Position numbers and translations under genes: made by a program. Source: Chitinophagaceae bacterium (GTDB lineage: Bacteria > Bacteroidota > Bacteroidia > Chitinophagales > Chitinophagaceae). From it: a stretch of 64,000 nt of DNA. The notes beneath the pieces are model-generated. The model was not told the DNA's origin and did no database searches. It was given only the letters and a program-made list of their open reading frames with translations. The stretch is from the NCBI GenBank assembly GCA_947456805.1, contig CANGTN010000001.1:124001-188000 (forward strand), in the 5' to 3' direction. Positions 1 to 8,242 of the stretch are shown piece after piece. Position 1 is the stretch's first letter, and each line of letters opens with the position of its first letter.

Positions 1-1
1 T

Positions 2-484
2 ATTGGTATTGAAAAAGCCGGCAAAATGATTATGGGCGCTGTTTACAATCCATTTATCAATGAATTGTTTTTTGCCGAACGCGGACAAGGAGCAACCATG
101 AACGAAAAAAAAATTAGTGTTACAAATACTACTGAATTAGAGAAAAGTTGTTTGGTTACCGGTTTTCCATATACTTATTTAGATGAGCCTAATGGACCAT
201 TGCAAGTGTTTGAAAAATTTATTAGAAAGGGTGTGCCTGTAAGAAGACTAGGAAGTGCAGCAATTGACTTATGCTGGGTGGCGGCAGGCAGATTTGATGG
301 GTTTTATGAGCATAAATTAAGTGCATGGGACAGCGCTGCTGGTTTTATCATTGTAGAAGAAGCAGGCGGAAAAGTAACGGATATGAAAGGCAATTATTAC
401 AACCCTTATCAGCCGGGCATTGTAGCAACAAACGGAAAAATTCATGAAGATTTGTTGCATATAGTACAAGGTGGTAACATATAA
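2..484 (+). CDS. Inositol monophosphatase family protein, C-terminal part (cut by window start)
   Basis: Only the last 160 or so residues are in the window; the reading frame is open back to base 2, so the true start lies upstream. The family hydrolyses inositol-1-phosphate and related sugar phosphates using Mg2+. The visible part has the late conserved segment GSAAIDLCWVAAGRFDGFYE followed by WDSAAG, whose Asp is a metal ligand in the family, and then EEAGGKVTD. The early motifs (first metal site, DPLDGT) would lie before the window. A gap of 58 bases separates it from thiL on the same strand. SuhB/CysQ-type subgroups cannot be told apart from this half. Confidence 0.9.
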   Translation: MGIEKAGKMIMGAVYNPFINELFFAERGQGATMNEKKISVTNTTELEKSCLVTGFPYTYLDEPNGPLQVFEKFIRKGVPVRRLGSAAIDLCWVAAGRFDGFYEHKLSAWDSAAGFIIVEEAGGKVTDMKGNYYNPYQPGIVATNGKIHEDLLHIVQGGNI

Positions 485-542
485 ATTAATAATATTTTCA
501 GCTCAGATAAAAATGTTGAGCAAATTCAATTAACACACAATA

Positions 543-1580
543 ATGGAAGAAATACAACGTACAGAAATAGCAACACTTGGTGAATTTGGTTTGATAGATC
601 ATCTTACCAAAAACTTTGAAATTAAAAACGCCTCAACAATTGTAAGTGTTGGCGATGATGCCGCGGTAATAGATCATTTTGGAAAGCAAACAGTTGTAAC
701 AACTGATATGCTTTTGGAAGGCATTCATTTTGATTTGATGTACACCCCTTTAAAACATCTTGGTTATAAAAGTGTGGTAGTGAATCTGAGTGATATTTAT
801 GCAATGAATGCAACACCTACACAAATAACAATCAGCATTGCTTTTAGCAACAGATTTAGTGTTGAGTCTTTGGATGAATTTTATGAAGGTGTTTATGCCG
901 CTTGCGAAAAATATGGCGTTGATTTGGTGGGTGGCGATACATCTTCTTCTTTAAAAGGATTTGTTATTTCTGTAACTGCTATCGGAGAAGTCACACCCGA
1001 TAAACATGTAGTTCGCAGTACAGCAAAATCAGGCGATTTAATATGCGTAAGCGGAGATGTTGGCGGTGCTTTTTTAGGACTTACTATTATGGAAAGAGAA
1101 AAGAAAATTTATCTGGAAAATCCTCAGATACAACCTGATCTTGAAGGCGAAGATTACATCGTTGGCAGATTGTTGAAACCGGAAGCAAGAAAAGATATTA
1201 TTGAATTTTTTGCGAGCAATAATATTACACCAACAAGTATGATGGATGTAAGTGATGGCATTAGCAGTGAAGTACTACACTTGTGCAAACAAAGCAATCT
1301 TGGTTGTCGTGTGTACGAAGAAAAATTACCTATTCATGATGATGCACGAAGGGCTGCATTTAAATTTGGTTTAGACCCAACCGTTTGCGCATTAAATGGC
1401 GGAGAAGATTATGAATTGATATTTACTTTGAAACAGGAAGACTACGATAAAATTACTTTGAATGAAGAAATCAGTGTAATTGGTTATATGACCGATATTG
1501 AAGAGGGCTGCAAATTTTTAACCAAAGGCGGTAATACGCATCCGATTACTGCACAAGGTTGGAATGCGTTTACTAAGTAG
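543..1580 (+). CDS. thiL: Thiamine-monophosphate kinase
   Basis: ThiL phosphorylates thiamine monophosphate to thiamine pyrophosphate, the last step of cofactor synthesis, in the cytosol. The 345-residue length fits the family. The Mg/ATP motif GDDAAV is at about residues 37-42, VGGDTSSS at about 128-135 as in the AIR synthase-like fold, and NGGEDYELIFT near residue 285 is the typical C-terminal substrate motif. The ATG start follows a short AT-rich gap after the inositol phosphatase gene. No TPP riboswitch is visible upstream and no other thi gene is in the window, so it stands apart from the main thiamine operon. The next gene is on the other strand with only 24 bases between the stops. Confidence 0.96.
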   Translation: MEEIQRTEIATLGEFGLIDHLTKNFEIKNASTIVSVGDDAAVIDHFGKQTVVTTDMLLEGIHFDLMYTPLKHLGYKSVVVNLSDIYAMNATPTQITISIAFSNRFSVESLDEFYEGVYAACEKYGVDLVGGDTSSSLKGFVISVTAIGEVTPDKHVVRSTAKSGDLICVSGDVGGAFLGLTIMEREKKIYLENPQIQPDLEGEDYIVGRLLKPEARKDIIEFFASNNITPTSMMDVSDGISSEVLHLCKQSNLGCRVYEEKLPIHDDARRAAFKFGLDPTVCALNGGEDYELIFTLKQEDYDKITLNEEISVIGYMTDIEEGCKFLTKGGNTHPITAQGWNAFTK

Positions 1581-1604
1581 AAATTAAGATTAACCGGGAG
1601 GACG

Positions 1605-2669
1605 TTACTCCCAGTCAGTAAATACTGCCTGAAATCCTTTTTCAATTTTTCCAAGTTGTTGGTCCAAACCCAATACTATAGAGGGATATAAGCTGCACAT
1701 TCTAATTGCTTCTTCTATTTCAATGCCACAATAATTTACCAGATTATTTACTGCTTTTTCCATGGTTAATGCGCTACCGCTTAATATAAAATTGCTTTGA
1801 TATTTATCTCCCATCAAATTATGTTGGTAATGTCCTTGTGTGGTTTGTGTAACGGCATCTGTAATGACAAACAATCTGTTGCCCATCATTTTTTTGGCAA
1901 TTTTGACAGCAGCAAAATCTACATGGTATCCATCGGGAATAATGCTAGCCATTACCTGATGATGATTGAATGTAGCACCTACCATTCCCGGTGCCCGGTG
2001 CTGTAAGCCACTCATTGCATTGTATAAATGTGTAACTGTTGTAATGCCATTATTAAAACTATTCATTGCTTGTTCGTATGTGGCATTGGTGTGTCCTGCA
2101 GAAACTACAATTCCATAACTTTTTATTAATTGAATAATGGCAGCATCACAAACTTCGGGAGCCAATGTAATCATCTTAATCACACCTTTTCCGTATTCCA
2201 GTAATTGTAAAACTTCTTCTTTTTGGGGCGAATGAATTAATGATTCAATATGAGCTCCCCGCTTTTCTGAGTGTATCCACGGACCTTCAATATGCAATCC
2301 CAAACAACCTTTGCCCCCCTGTTGCCAATATGTTTTTATTGCATCAATACAATCATACATTACCCGATAAGTATTGGTAGCAACGGTGGGTAAATAAAAA
2401 GCTGTTTTGCCTGAAACACAATATTCATAAAGCTTTTGCAAAGTATCTGTATCCGGATAAACAGAAAATAACCGATTGGCTGCGCCATAAATTTGCAAAT
2501 CAATGAATGCAGGAATTAAAGTACGATATTCCTGAGTGGGCTTTTCATTTAGTTGGTTAGTAGGAATCAAATCGACAATAAAACGATCTTTTACAACAAC
2601 AGAAAAATCATACAACCAGCTTGTTCCGGTAAACATTTTTTTTGCTGCATAAATACCGGCTTGTTTCAT
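1605..2669 (-). CDS. nagA: N-acetylglucosamine-6-phosphate deacetylase
   Basis: NagA removes the acetyl group from GlcNAc-6-phosphate, giving glucosamine-6-phosphate for cell-wall recycling or glycolysis. Amidohydrolase features are in order: IPAFIDLQIYG (about 52-62, the NagA form that lacks the HxH pair of other amidohydrolases), HIEGPW (126-131, metal Glu), SAGHTNA (metal His), THLYNAMSG (metal His and substrate loop) and VITDAV (catalytic Asp). The 354-residue length is slightly short of the usual 380 but complete. It is followed on the same strand (upstream in the window) by the nitrilase-like gene with a 19-base gap, suggesting co-transcription. No nagB or GlcNAc transporter is next to it. 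Confidence 0.93.
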   Translation of the reverse strand: MKQAGIYAAKKMFTGTSWLYDFSVVVKDRFIVDLIPTNQLNEKPTQEYRTLIPAFIDLQIYGAANRLFSVYPDTDTLQKLYEYCVSGKTAFYLPTVATNTYRVMYDCIDAIKTYWQQGGKGCLGLHIEGPWIHSEKRGAHIESLIHSPQKEEVLQLLEYGKGVIKMITLAPEVCDAAIIQLIKSYGIVVSAGHTNATYEQAMNSFNNGITTVTHLYNAMSGLQHRAPGMVGATFNHHQVMASIIPDGYHVDFAAVKIAKKMMGNRLFVITDAVTQTTQGHYQHNLMGDKYQSNFILSGSALTMEKAVNNLVNYCGIEIEEAIRMCSLYPSIVLGLDQQLGKIEKGFQAVFTDWE

Positions 2670-2688
2670 GGTTTAATTTTTTTCTTGA

Positions 2689-3486
2689 TTACATTGCTGA
2701 AATTGTAAAATCATCTGCATCGTGTAAAAAAGGAAATTTATTTCTTATTTTCTGTAAACTTTCTTTTTGAAGTGTAATGGTAAAAACAGTTTCATCATCT
2801 GCCTGATGAAACAATACTTCTCCCAATGCATCTATCACCATACTATCGCCACTATGGTAAATTTCATTACCATCATTTCCCACTCTGTTTACACCAATTA
2901 CATAAGCCTGATTTTCTATGGCTCTTGCGGTAAGCAATGTTTTCCAGGCATGTGCTCTTCGTTGTGGCCAATTTGCAACATACAATAAAATATCAAATTC
3001 AGGTTCGTGGTTTTGTTGCTGCTGTCTTGCCCATATCGGAAAACGCAAATCGTAACAAATTTGTAAATTAATTTTCCAGCCTTTTACACTTGCTATTAAC
3101 CTTTTGTTGCCTGATGAATAGTGTTGGTCCTCACTAGCAAAAGAGAATAAATGTTTTTTATCATAATAGCCCAATTGCCCGTTGGGCAACATCCAAATTA
3201 AACGATTAAAATAATTTCCATTCTCTTCAATCATCATACTTCCGGTAAGAATTACTTTTTTTTCGGTAGCAATTTTTCGCATCCAACTTACCGAATTGCC
3301 ATCCATCGTTTCAGCCAATTTTTTGGGTTTCATGCTAAAACCTGTTGTAAACATTTCAGGTAAAATAATTATTTCAGTAGGTAGGCTGATGTTATTAATT
3401 TTTTCTGCTAATAATGCAAGATTAGCCGCTTTATCCTCCCAAAATAAATTAGTTTGAATTAGTGTAATTGTTAAGGTTGAATTCAT
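2689..3486 (-). CDS. Carbon-nitrogen hydrolase, omega-amidase (YafV/Nit2-like)
   Basis: Nitrilase-superfamily enzymes cleave C-N bonds; the YafV/Nit2 branch hydrolyses alpha-ketoglutaramate and alpha-ketosuccinamate (metabolite repair after glutamine transamination). The catalytic triad is visible: Glu44 in ILPEMFTTGF, Lys in YDKKHLFSFA (about 115) and Cys in LQICYDLRFP (about 148). The YDLRFP context and the 265-residue length fit the YafV group better than aliphatic amidases. There is no signal peptide. It lies just upstream of nagA in the same direction (19 bases) and 23 bases downstream of the LpxR-like gene. The exact substrate is inferred from family resemblance. Confidence 0.9.
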   Translation of the reverse strand: MNSTLTITLIQTNLFWEDKAANLALLAEKINNISLPTEIIILPEMFTTGFSMKPKKLAETMDGNSVSWMRKIATEKKVILTGSMMIEENGNYFNRLIWMLPNGQLGYYDKKHLFSFASEDQHYSSGNKRLIASVKGWKINLQICYDLRFPIWARQQQQNHEPEFDILLYVANWPQRRAHAWKTLLTARAIENQAYVIGVNRVGNDGNEIYHSGDSMVIDALGEVLFHQADDETVFTITLQKESLQKIRNKFPFLHDADDFTISAM

Positions 3487-3509
3487 ATCATGAAGTTACT
3501 TCTTAGTTT

Positions 3510-4463
3510 TTAATAACTGTACCCAATTTGTAACCGGATATAACTAGCGGGATTTCGTTGTGTTGTAGCTTCCTGTGATTGAAATACCATTTCAAAGCGT
3601 CCTTGCCATCTTCCCGTAGCATATAACATTCCTAATTTTTGTTGAAATACAAAGACTTTTGGTGATGCAGTAAATACAGCTGTATCCTTTGGCTGATTGA
3701 ACAAATCGCCCTGAAGGGTAGCATTGTAGCATTGAAGGATTAATTGAGGATATGCGTAAAAGAAAAATTCTTTTTTCAAAAACTTCGTTTCTTTTTTGCT
3801 ACTGATTCTTGCATTGAATAAAGCACTGTTTTCTGTTTTCTCAAATAAACCCATACAGAAATATGCTCCTGCTTTTGCATTGATAAAAAAATTGCCAAGG
3901 GTTGCCTCTGCAATAGGAACAATTTTAAATAACTGATATTGTTTATCAGAAGACGATATAGTGTTTGCATATTTTGCTGTAACATTCATACCAAACGAGT
4001 TGGGAATTTGCATTCCCCAATGTTTAAAATTATTAACACCAATATTTCCATGATACCAAGATTGAAATTGTTCGCCAAGCGACCACTTGCCGGTAACGCC
4101 AGCCTCAATACTATAGCCAAATAATTGATTGGAATTGATAAACTTATCTCTAGTATATTTTGTAAATAAATATCCACAATATGGTCTGTCTGCATCTTCT
4201 AGTTGACGAATAATTGAAAGGCGGTCTCTACTATTATACAATTCCTGACCAACTTCTATTCGCCTGATGATTTTTAAATTTTTTTTAGCAAATGCTTTGC
4301 TGAACTGAAAAAACAATCCATTGGTGTAATAACCATCTTTCGCAGCAAGCAAATACGCATCATTATCTGTTGTAATTGCAAAAGTATTTCTGTACGCCTT
4401 ATTGGTCTGGGCTTTACAAGTGTTTACAAGAAAGCTAAACAGTAATATAAATAAATACTTCAT
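3510..4463 (-). CDS. LpxR-like lipid A deacylase family outer-membrane protein (DUF2219)
   Basis: The start MKYLFILLFSFLVNTCKAQ gives a good secretion signal; eight extra codons upstream are possible but would spoil it. The mature protein opens with NTFAITTDNDAYL and YYTNGLFFQFS, the signature of DUF2219/LpxR beta-barrels, in which an Asn/Asp-rich N-terminus lies at the calcium and lipid A binding site. Alternating aromatic strands continue to the C-terminal SYIRLQIGYSY, a typical final barrel strand ending in an aromatic residue. LpxR removes the 3'-linked acyloxyacyl chain of lipid A; many Bacteroidota members of this family are uncharacterised, so the activity here is inferred. Confidence 0.82.
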   Translation of the reverse strand: MKYLFILLFSFLVNTCKAQTNKAYRNTFAITTDNDAYLLAAKDGYYTNGLFFQFSKAFAKKNLKIIRRIEVGQELYNSRDRLSIIRQLEDADRPYCGYLFTKYTRDKFINSNQLFGYSIEAGVTGKWSLGEQFQSWYHGNIGVNNFKHWGMQIPNSFGMNVTAKYANTISSSDKQYQLFKIVPIAEATLGNFFINAKAGAYFCMGLFEKTENSALFNARISSKKETKFLKKEFFFYAYPQLILQCYNATLQGDLFNQPKDTAVFTASPKVFVFQQKLGMLYATGRWQGRFEMVFQSQEATTQRNPASYIRLQIGYSY

Positions 4464-4526
4464 AATGAATAATTCATGGAAACTCATAGTAAAGCTTCTT
4501 TGTAATCAATGTAAACAGGCAGGTTT

Positions 4527-5000
4527 TTATTTGGATTGAATATTTGTAATTGCCTCTTTTATTAAATTTAATTCAAACCCTTTTTGTAACAAATAATTCG
4601 TTGTTTTTACCTGACGATTGATGTATTGTTCATTTTTCAAACTATTCCATTTGGTAGTAGTTAGTTTTTTTAAAGTTTTTGTGTAGTCCAACTCATCAAT
4701 TTCTTTGAATGCTTTTTTTATAATATAATCACTGATTTTTTTTTGTTTCAGTTCATATTTTATTTTAACCCTACCCCATTGTTTCATTCTAAACTTTCCC
4801 CCAGCAAATTGTTGAGCATATCGTTCTTCATTCAAATAATCATCTTCAATTAGTCTGCTCATCACTAGTTCAACAGCTTGTTTGTTTAAACCGAAAGCAT
4901 ATAGTTTTTCTTTTACTTCTACATGACATCGTTCTTGGTAACTGCAGAAATGTTTTCCTTTTTGAAATGCTTGTTCAGCCGTAAGATATTGTTTAATCAA
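4527..5000 (-). CDS. recX: Regulatory protein RecX
   Basis: RecX binds RecA filaments and limits recombinase activity. The protein is 157 residues, normal for the family, with the repeated three-helix motifs: CSYQERCHVEVKEKL (first), LIEDDYLNEERYAQQFAGGK (second, the best-conserved RecX segment), then KWGRVKIKYELKQK-type and ISDYIIKKAFKEI. It is basic and has no membrane segment. Unlike in many bacteria it is not beside recA, which lies 36 kb away at 41.2-42.2 kb. It is transcribed away from dnaN, and the 206-base gap upstream carries the dnaN promoter. Confidence 0.88.
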   Translation of the reverse strand: MIKQYLTAEQAFQKGKHFCSYQERCHVEVKEKLYAFGLNKQAVELVMSRLIEDDYLNEERYAQQFAGGKFRMKQWGRVKIKYELKQKKISDYIIKKAFKEIDELDYTKTLKKLTTTKWNSLKNEQYINRQVKTTNYLLQKGFELNLIKEAITNIQSK

Positions 5001-5176
5001 AATGGATATTTACTCACAAAAATAACCAAAGCAGTCAATTCTTCATTGATTGCTGATATAATCTAAATTTTTTGATAAAAAGGCATAAAGTTGACTTCCA
5101 ATTCACAAGTCATCAACAATTTCGATGTTAATGAATTTGTGTAAAATTTCTATGATGTAATCTTAATATTTTACAC

Positions 5177-5184
5177 TACGTTTG
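5177..5184 (+). promoter_or_regulatory. -7 element of the likely dnaN promoter
   Basis: TACGTTTG fits the Bacteroidota primary sigma -7 consensus TAnnTTTG and lies 22 bases before the dnaN ATG. The -33 region about 20 bases earlier is weak. The call rests on the -7 match and on its position close to the start codon. Confidence 0.5.
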
Positions 5185-5206
5185 TCATAATCTTAAAATC
5201 AGAACA

Positions 5207-6322
5207 ATGAAGTTTATTGTTTCATCATCTTCCCTTTTAAAGCACTTGCAACAAATTAGCGGTGTTATTAATGCCAATACGGTATTGCCAATTTTAGAAG
5301 ATTTTTTATTTGATATTCAGGATAAAAAATTAAGCGTTACAGCAACCGATTTAGAAACGGTAATGCGTGTACAAATGGATATTGAAAGTAAAGTAAGCGG
5401 TAAGGTTTGTATCCCTGCAAAAATTTTATTGGATTCCCTTAAAAACATAGCGGACCAACCATTAACCATCAGTATTGATAAAAATTTTGGTATTGAAATT
5501 ACAAGCGATAATGGTAAGTATAAATTGATGGGTGAAAATCCGGATAATTTTCCAAAAGAACCTACAGCAGATGATGCTACTGGTTTTGTAATGTCGAGCA
5601 GCGCTTTGGTAACTGCAATCAATAAAACAATTTTTGCGGTAAGTAATGATGATTTACGTCCGGCAATGACTGGTGTTTTTTTTGAATTAACTCCTGAAAG
5701 TGTTCAGTTTGTTGCAACAGACGCTCACCGATTGGTTCGTTATAAAAGAACCGATGCCAAAGCAACAAAAGCCGATTCATTTATCGTTCCTAAAAAACCT
5801 TTGAACCTGGTAAAAAATGCACTGCCTGATAATGACGATGAAATTAAAATTAGCTACAACAAAAATCATTTGTTTGTAAGCCATGGCGATGTACAAATGA
5901 TTTGTAGATTAATAGACGCAAGATTCCCGGATTATAAAGTAGTAATTCCTGCAGACAATCCATATCATTTAATTGTAAATAAAAATGATTTTCAAAATGC
6001 ATTGCGCCGCATCAATGTATTTAGTAATAAAAGCACCAATCAAGTTGCTTTAAATATTACCGGAAGTGAATTGCAAATGACAGCTCAAGATGTTGATTTC
6101 AGCAATGAAGGTAATGAGCGTATGAATTGCGAATACAACGGCGAAGATTTACAAATAGCTTTTAATGCGAAGTTTTTAATTGAAATGTTAAACGCTGCCG
6201 ATACAAATGATGTTCGTTTGGAACTTTCAACGCCTACAAAAGCCGGTTTAGTAAAGCCTACCGAACAAGCAGAAGGCGAAGATTTGTTGATGTTAGTTAT
6301 GCCTTTGATGTTGAATAATTAA
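5207..6322 (+). CDS. dnaN: DNA polymerase III beta subunit (sliding clamp)
   Basis: DnaN forms the ring-shaped processivity clamp of the replicative polymerase. The 371-residue protein has the three-repeat clamp fold: MKFIVSSSSLLKHLQQISGV at the N-terminus, LPILEDFLFDI, the middle domain FVATDAHRLVRYK (about 169-181, the most conserved clamp segment), and a C-terminus ending in a hydrophobic LLMLVMPLMLNN strand close to the MPMR(L) hydrophobic-cleft end. dnaA, recF and gyrB are not adjacent, a common arrangement in Bacteroidota. It is monocistronic: its own promoter lies upstream and a strong terminator follows 24 bases after the stop. Confidence 0.97.
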   Translation: MKFIVSSSSLLKHLQQISGVINANTVLPILEDFLFDIQDKKLSVTATDLETVMRVQMDIESKVSGKVCIPAKILLDSLKNIADQPLTISIDKNFGIEITSDNGKYKLMGENPDNFPKEPTADDATGFVMSSSALVTAINKTIFAVSNDDLRPAMTGVFFELTPESVQFVATDAHRLVRYKRTDAKATKADSFIVPKKPLNLVKNALPDNDDEIKISYNKNHLFVSHGDVQMICRLIDARFPDYKVVIPADNPYHLIVNKNDFQNALRRINVFSNKSTNQVALNITGSELQMTAQDVDFSNEGNERMNCEYNGEDLQIAFNAKFLIEMLNAADTNDVRLELSTPTKAGLVKPTEQAEGEDLLMLVMPLMLNN

Positions 6323-6345
6323 AATGTTCTTGAGAAATAAATTAT

Positions 6346-6375
6346 ATCCCTTTGCAACTGCAAAGGGATTTTTTG
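6346..6375 (+). terminator. Rho-independent terminator of dnaN
   Basis: A perfect 10-bp stem (ATCCCTTTGC, loop AACT, GCAAAGGGAT) is followed by a run of T. It lies 24 bases after the dnaN stop. Confidence 0.9.
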
Positions 6376-6406
6376 TTTGTATATTCACTTTTCAAAAAAG
6401 ATTGCA

Positions 6407-7231
6407 ATGCTTGAAAAGATCATTCAACATTTCTCGACTTTAGACCAACGTCCTTTGGAAAGATTGGCTTTTTTAGTAGGTGGTTTATTAATTTTTTGGA
6501 TAATGGAAGGCGCAATTCCATTATTTCAAAATCAATATAAAAAAACCAAACTTCGACATGCTGCGGTTAATTTTTCGTTCACACTCATTCATTTACTCAT
6601 TCATACTTTTTTAGCAATTATCATCATTCAACTAAGTGATTGGTGCAAAGCAAAACAATTTGGATTGGCGTATTGGCTAAATGCTTCTGTTATTGCAACT
6701 ATTTTCATTTCTTTTTTGGTATTGGATTTTTTTGGCGGATGGCTGGTACATATAACCGAACATAAAGTAAAATTTTTATGGCAATTTCATGTAGTGCATC
6801 ATGCAGATAATAATGTAGATGTTACAACAGGCCTCAGGCATCATCCTATAGAAAGTGTATTGCGAGGGTGTTTCTTTTTTATGGGCATCTTGCTGAGCGG
6901 TGCACCAATGTATGCCGTAATGATTTTTCAAACAATATTAATTATTGCAACAGCATTTACACATGCCAATATTCGTTTACCAAAATGGCTAGATAACGCG
7001 TTGAGTTTTGTTTTGGTAAGTCCCAATATGCACAAAGTGCACCACCACTGGAAACAACCTTATACCGATACCAATTATGGAGCCGTATTGAGTATTTGGG
7101 ATAGACTTTTAGGAACATTTGCACACCTCGATGCTCAGCAAATTCAATACGGATTGGATAGATATTATCCCAATGAAAAAGATGAAGATTTTCTGCTTTT
7201 ATTAAAAAAGCCTTTTGGTAAAATGGAATAA
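6407..7231 (+). CDS. Sterol desaturase / fatty acid hydroxylase superfamily membrane protein (copy 1)
   Basis: This is an integral-membrane di-iron oxygenase, 274 residues from the ATG at 6407; a TTG ten codons upstream is possible but less likely. Histidine motifs are in order: HITEH (HX3H), HVVHH (HX2HH), RHHP, and HKVHHH near residue 220, placed after a run of hydrophobic helices. These eight or more histidines bind the two irons. The superfamily hydroxylates or desaturates lipids such as fatty acids, sterols or carotenoids; the substrate here is unknown. A second, clearly different member lies at 28.1-28.8 kb. It lies between the dnaN terminator and kdsB. Confidence 0.88.
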   Translation: MLEKIIQHFSTLDQRPLERLAFLVGGLLIFWIMEGAIPLFQNQYKKTKLRHAAVNFSFTLIHLLIHTFLAIIIIQLSDWCKAKQFGLAYWLNASVIATIFISFLVLDFFGGWLVHITEHKVKFLWQFHVVHHADNNVDVTTGLRHHPIESVLRGCFFFMGILLSGAPMYAVMIFQTILIIATAFTHANIRLPKWLDNALSFVLVSPNMHKVHHHWKQPYTDTNYGAVLSIWDRLLGTFAHLDAQQIQYGLDRYYPNEKDEDFLLLLKKPFGKME

Positions 7232-7269
7232 TTTGTTGTTACAAGCTTTTGAATAAATATCGGGCAGTA

Positions 7270-7290
7270 GTTGCGTCGCACACTTGTACT
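7270..7290. repeat. 21-bp repeat, copy 1 (starts GTTGCGTCGCAC)
   Basis: The 21 bases are identical to those at 16418-16438. Here a GTTGC at the left and a GCAAC just to the right of the repeat could close a small hairpin. It lies 61 bases before kdsB. Its function is unknown. Confidence 0.6.
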
Positions 7291-7351
7291 GCAACAATAC
7301 TATGTAACAACTATTTCATTTTCAAACTGCATCTTTGTAAAAATAAAATTG

Positions 7352-8071
7352 ATGAAAAAAGTTGCAATGATTCCGGCACGCTATGCTGCTACTCGTTTTC
7401 CTGCAAAGCTGATGCAATTATTGGGTAATAAAACTGTTATCAGACATACCTATGACAATACTGTTGCTACAGGGTTGTTTGATGAAGTTTGGGTGGTAAC
7501 AGATAGCAACATTATCTATGATGAAATTGTAAACAATGGCGGGAATGCAATCATGAGCATTAATACACATGAAAGTGGCAGCGATAGAATTGCAGAAGCA
7601 ATTGCAACAATGGATGTTGATATTGTTGTAAATGTGCAGGGCGATGAACCTTTTGTACAACGTGCCCCGCTTGAAAAATTATTACAAACTTTTGAAGATG
7701 TTTCCGTACAGGTTGCAAGTCTGATGCAAGTTTTATCCGATCCAACATCAATTGCAGACCCTAATTATGTAAAAGTTGTAGTAGATAAAAACTGGAATAG
7801 TTTATTTTTCAGCCGCAGCCCAATTCCCTTTCACAGAGATCAAAGTTTAACACCCGTTTACTACGAACACATTGGTGTGTATGCATTTCGTAAAGAAGCT
7901 TTACTCAACTTTTCAAGTTGGTCCATTACACCATTAGAAGCTGCAGAAAAAATAGAATGTTTGCGCTATCTTGAAAATGGCATTCCATTAAAAATGGTTG
8001 TTACCGAATACATGGGAGTAGAAATAGACACTCCCGAAGATTTAAAAAAAGCAACACAGTTGTTGAAATAA
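7352..8071 (+). CDS. kdsB: 3-deoxy-manno-octulosonate cytidylyltransferase (CMP-Kdo synthetase)
   Basis: KdsB activates Kdo as CMP-Kdo for the inner core of lipopolysaccharide. The ATG at 7352 was chosen because MKKVAMIPARYAATRFPAKL is the canonical N-terminus (nucleotide-binding loop IPARxxSTRxPxK, here with Ala in place of Ser). Other motifs are VNVQGDEPF (about 91-99, metal and nucleotide site), SRSPIPF, HIGVYAFRKEALL, EKIECLRYLENG, and the C-terminal VEIDTPEDL. The 239-residue length is right. Other Kdo genes (kdsA, kdsC, kdsD) are not in the window. Confidence 0.96.
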   Translation: MKKVAMIPARYAATRFPAKLMQLLGNKTVIRHTYDNTVATGLFDEVWVVTDSNIIYDEIVNNGGNAIMSINTHESGSDRIAEAIATMDVDIVVNVQGDEPFVQRAPLEKLLQTFEDVSVQVASLMQVLSDPTSIADPNYVKVVVDKNWNSLFFSRSPIPFHRDQSLTPVYYEHIGVYAFRKEALLNFSSWSITPLEAAEKIECLRYLENGIPLKMVVTEYMGVEIDTPEDLKKATQLLK

Positions 8072-8206
8072 AAAGAACTTTCTAATTGGCGAATAAGGAT
8101 TTAAAAACGAACACCTTTATAATTAAATTATTAAAAGCAATTCTGATGAAAGCAATTTAATTGTGAAAGCAACCATCAAAAATATAGCAACATATCTTGT
8201 ATTCTA

Positions 8207-8238
8207 TTTGCTGAAATATCAACTGTTGCCTACCTTAG
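8207..8238 (+). promoter_or_regulatory. Likely polA promoter
   Basis: TTTG at 8207-8210 is followed after 20 bases by TACCTTAG at 8231-8238, close to the Bacteroidota -33/-7 consensus TTTG and TAnnTTTG. The ATG of polA is only 4 bases further on, so the leader would be very short. Confidence 0.5.
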
Positions 8239-8242
8239 CCAA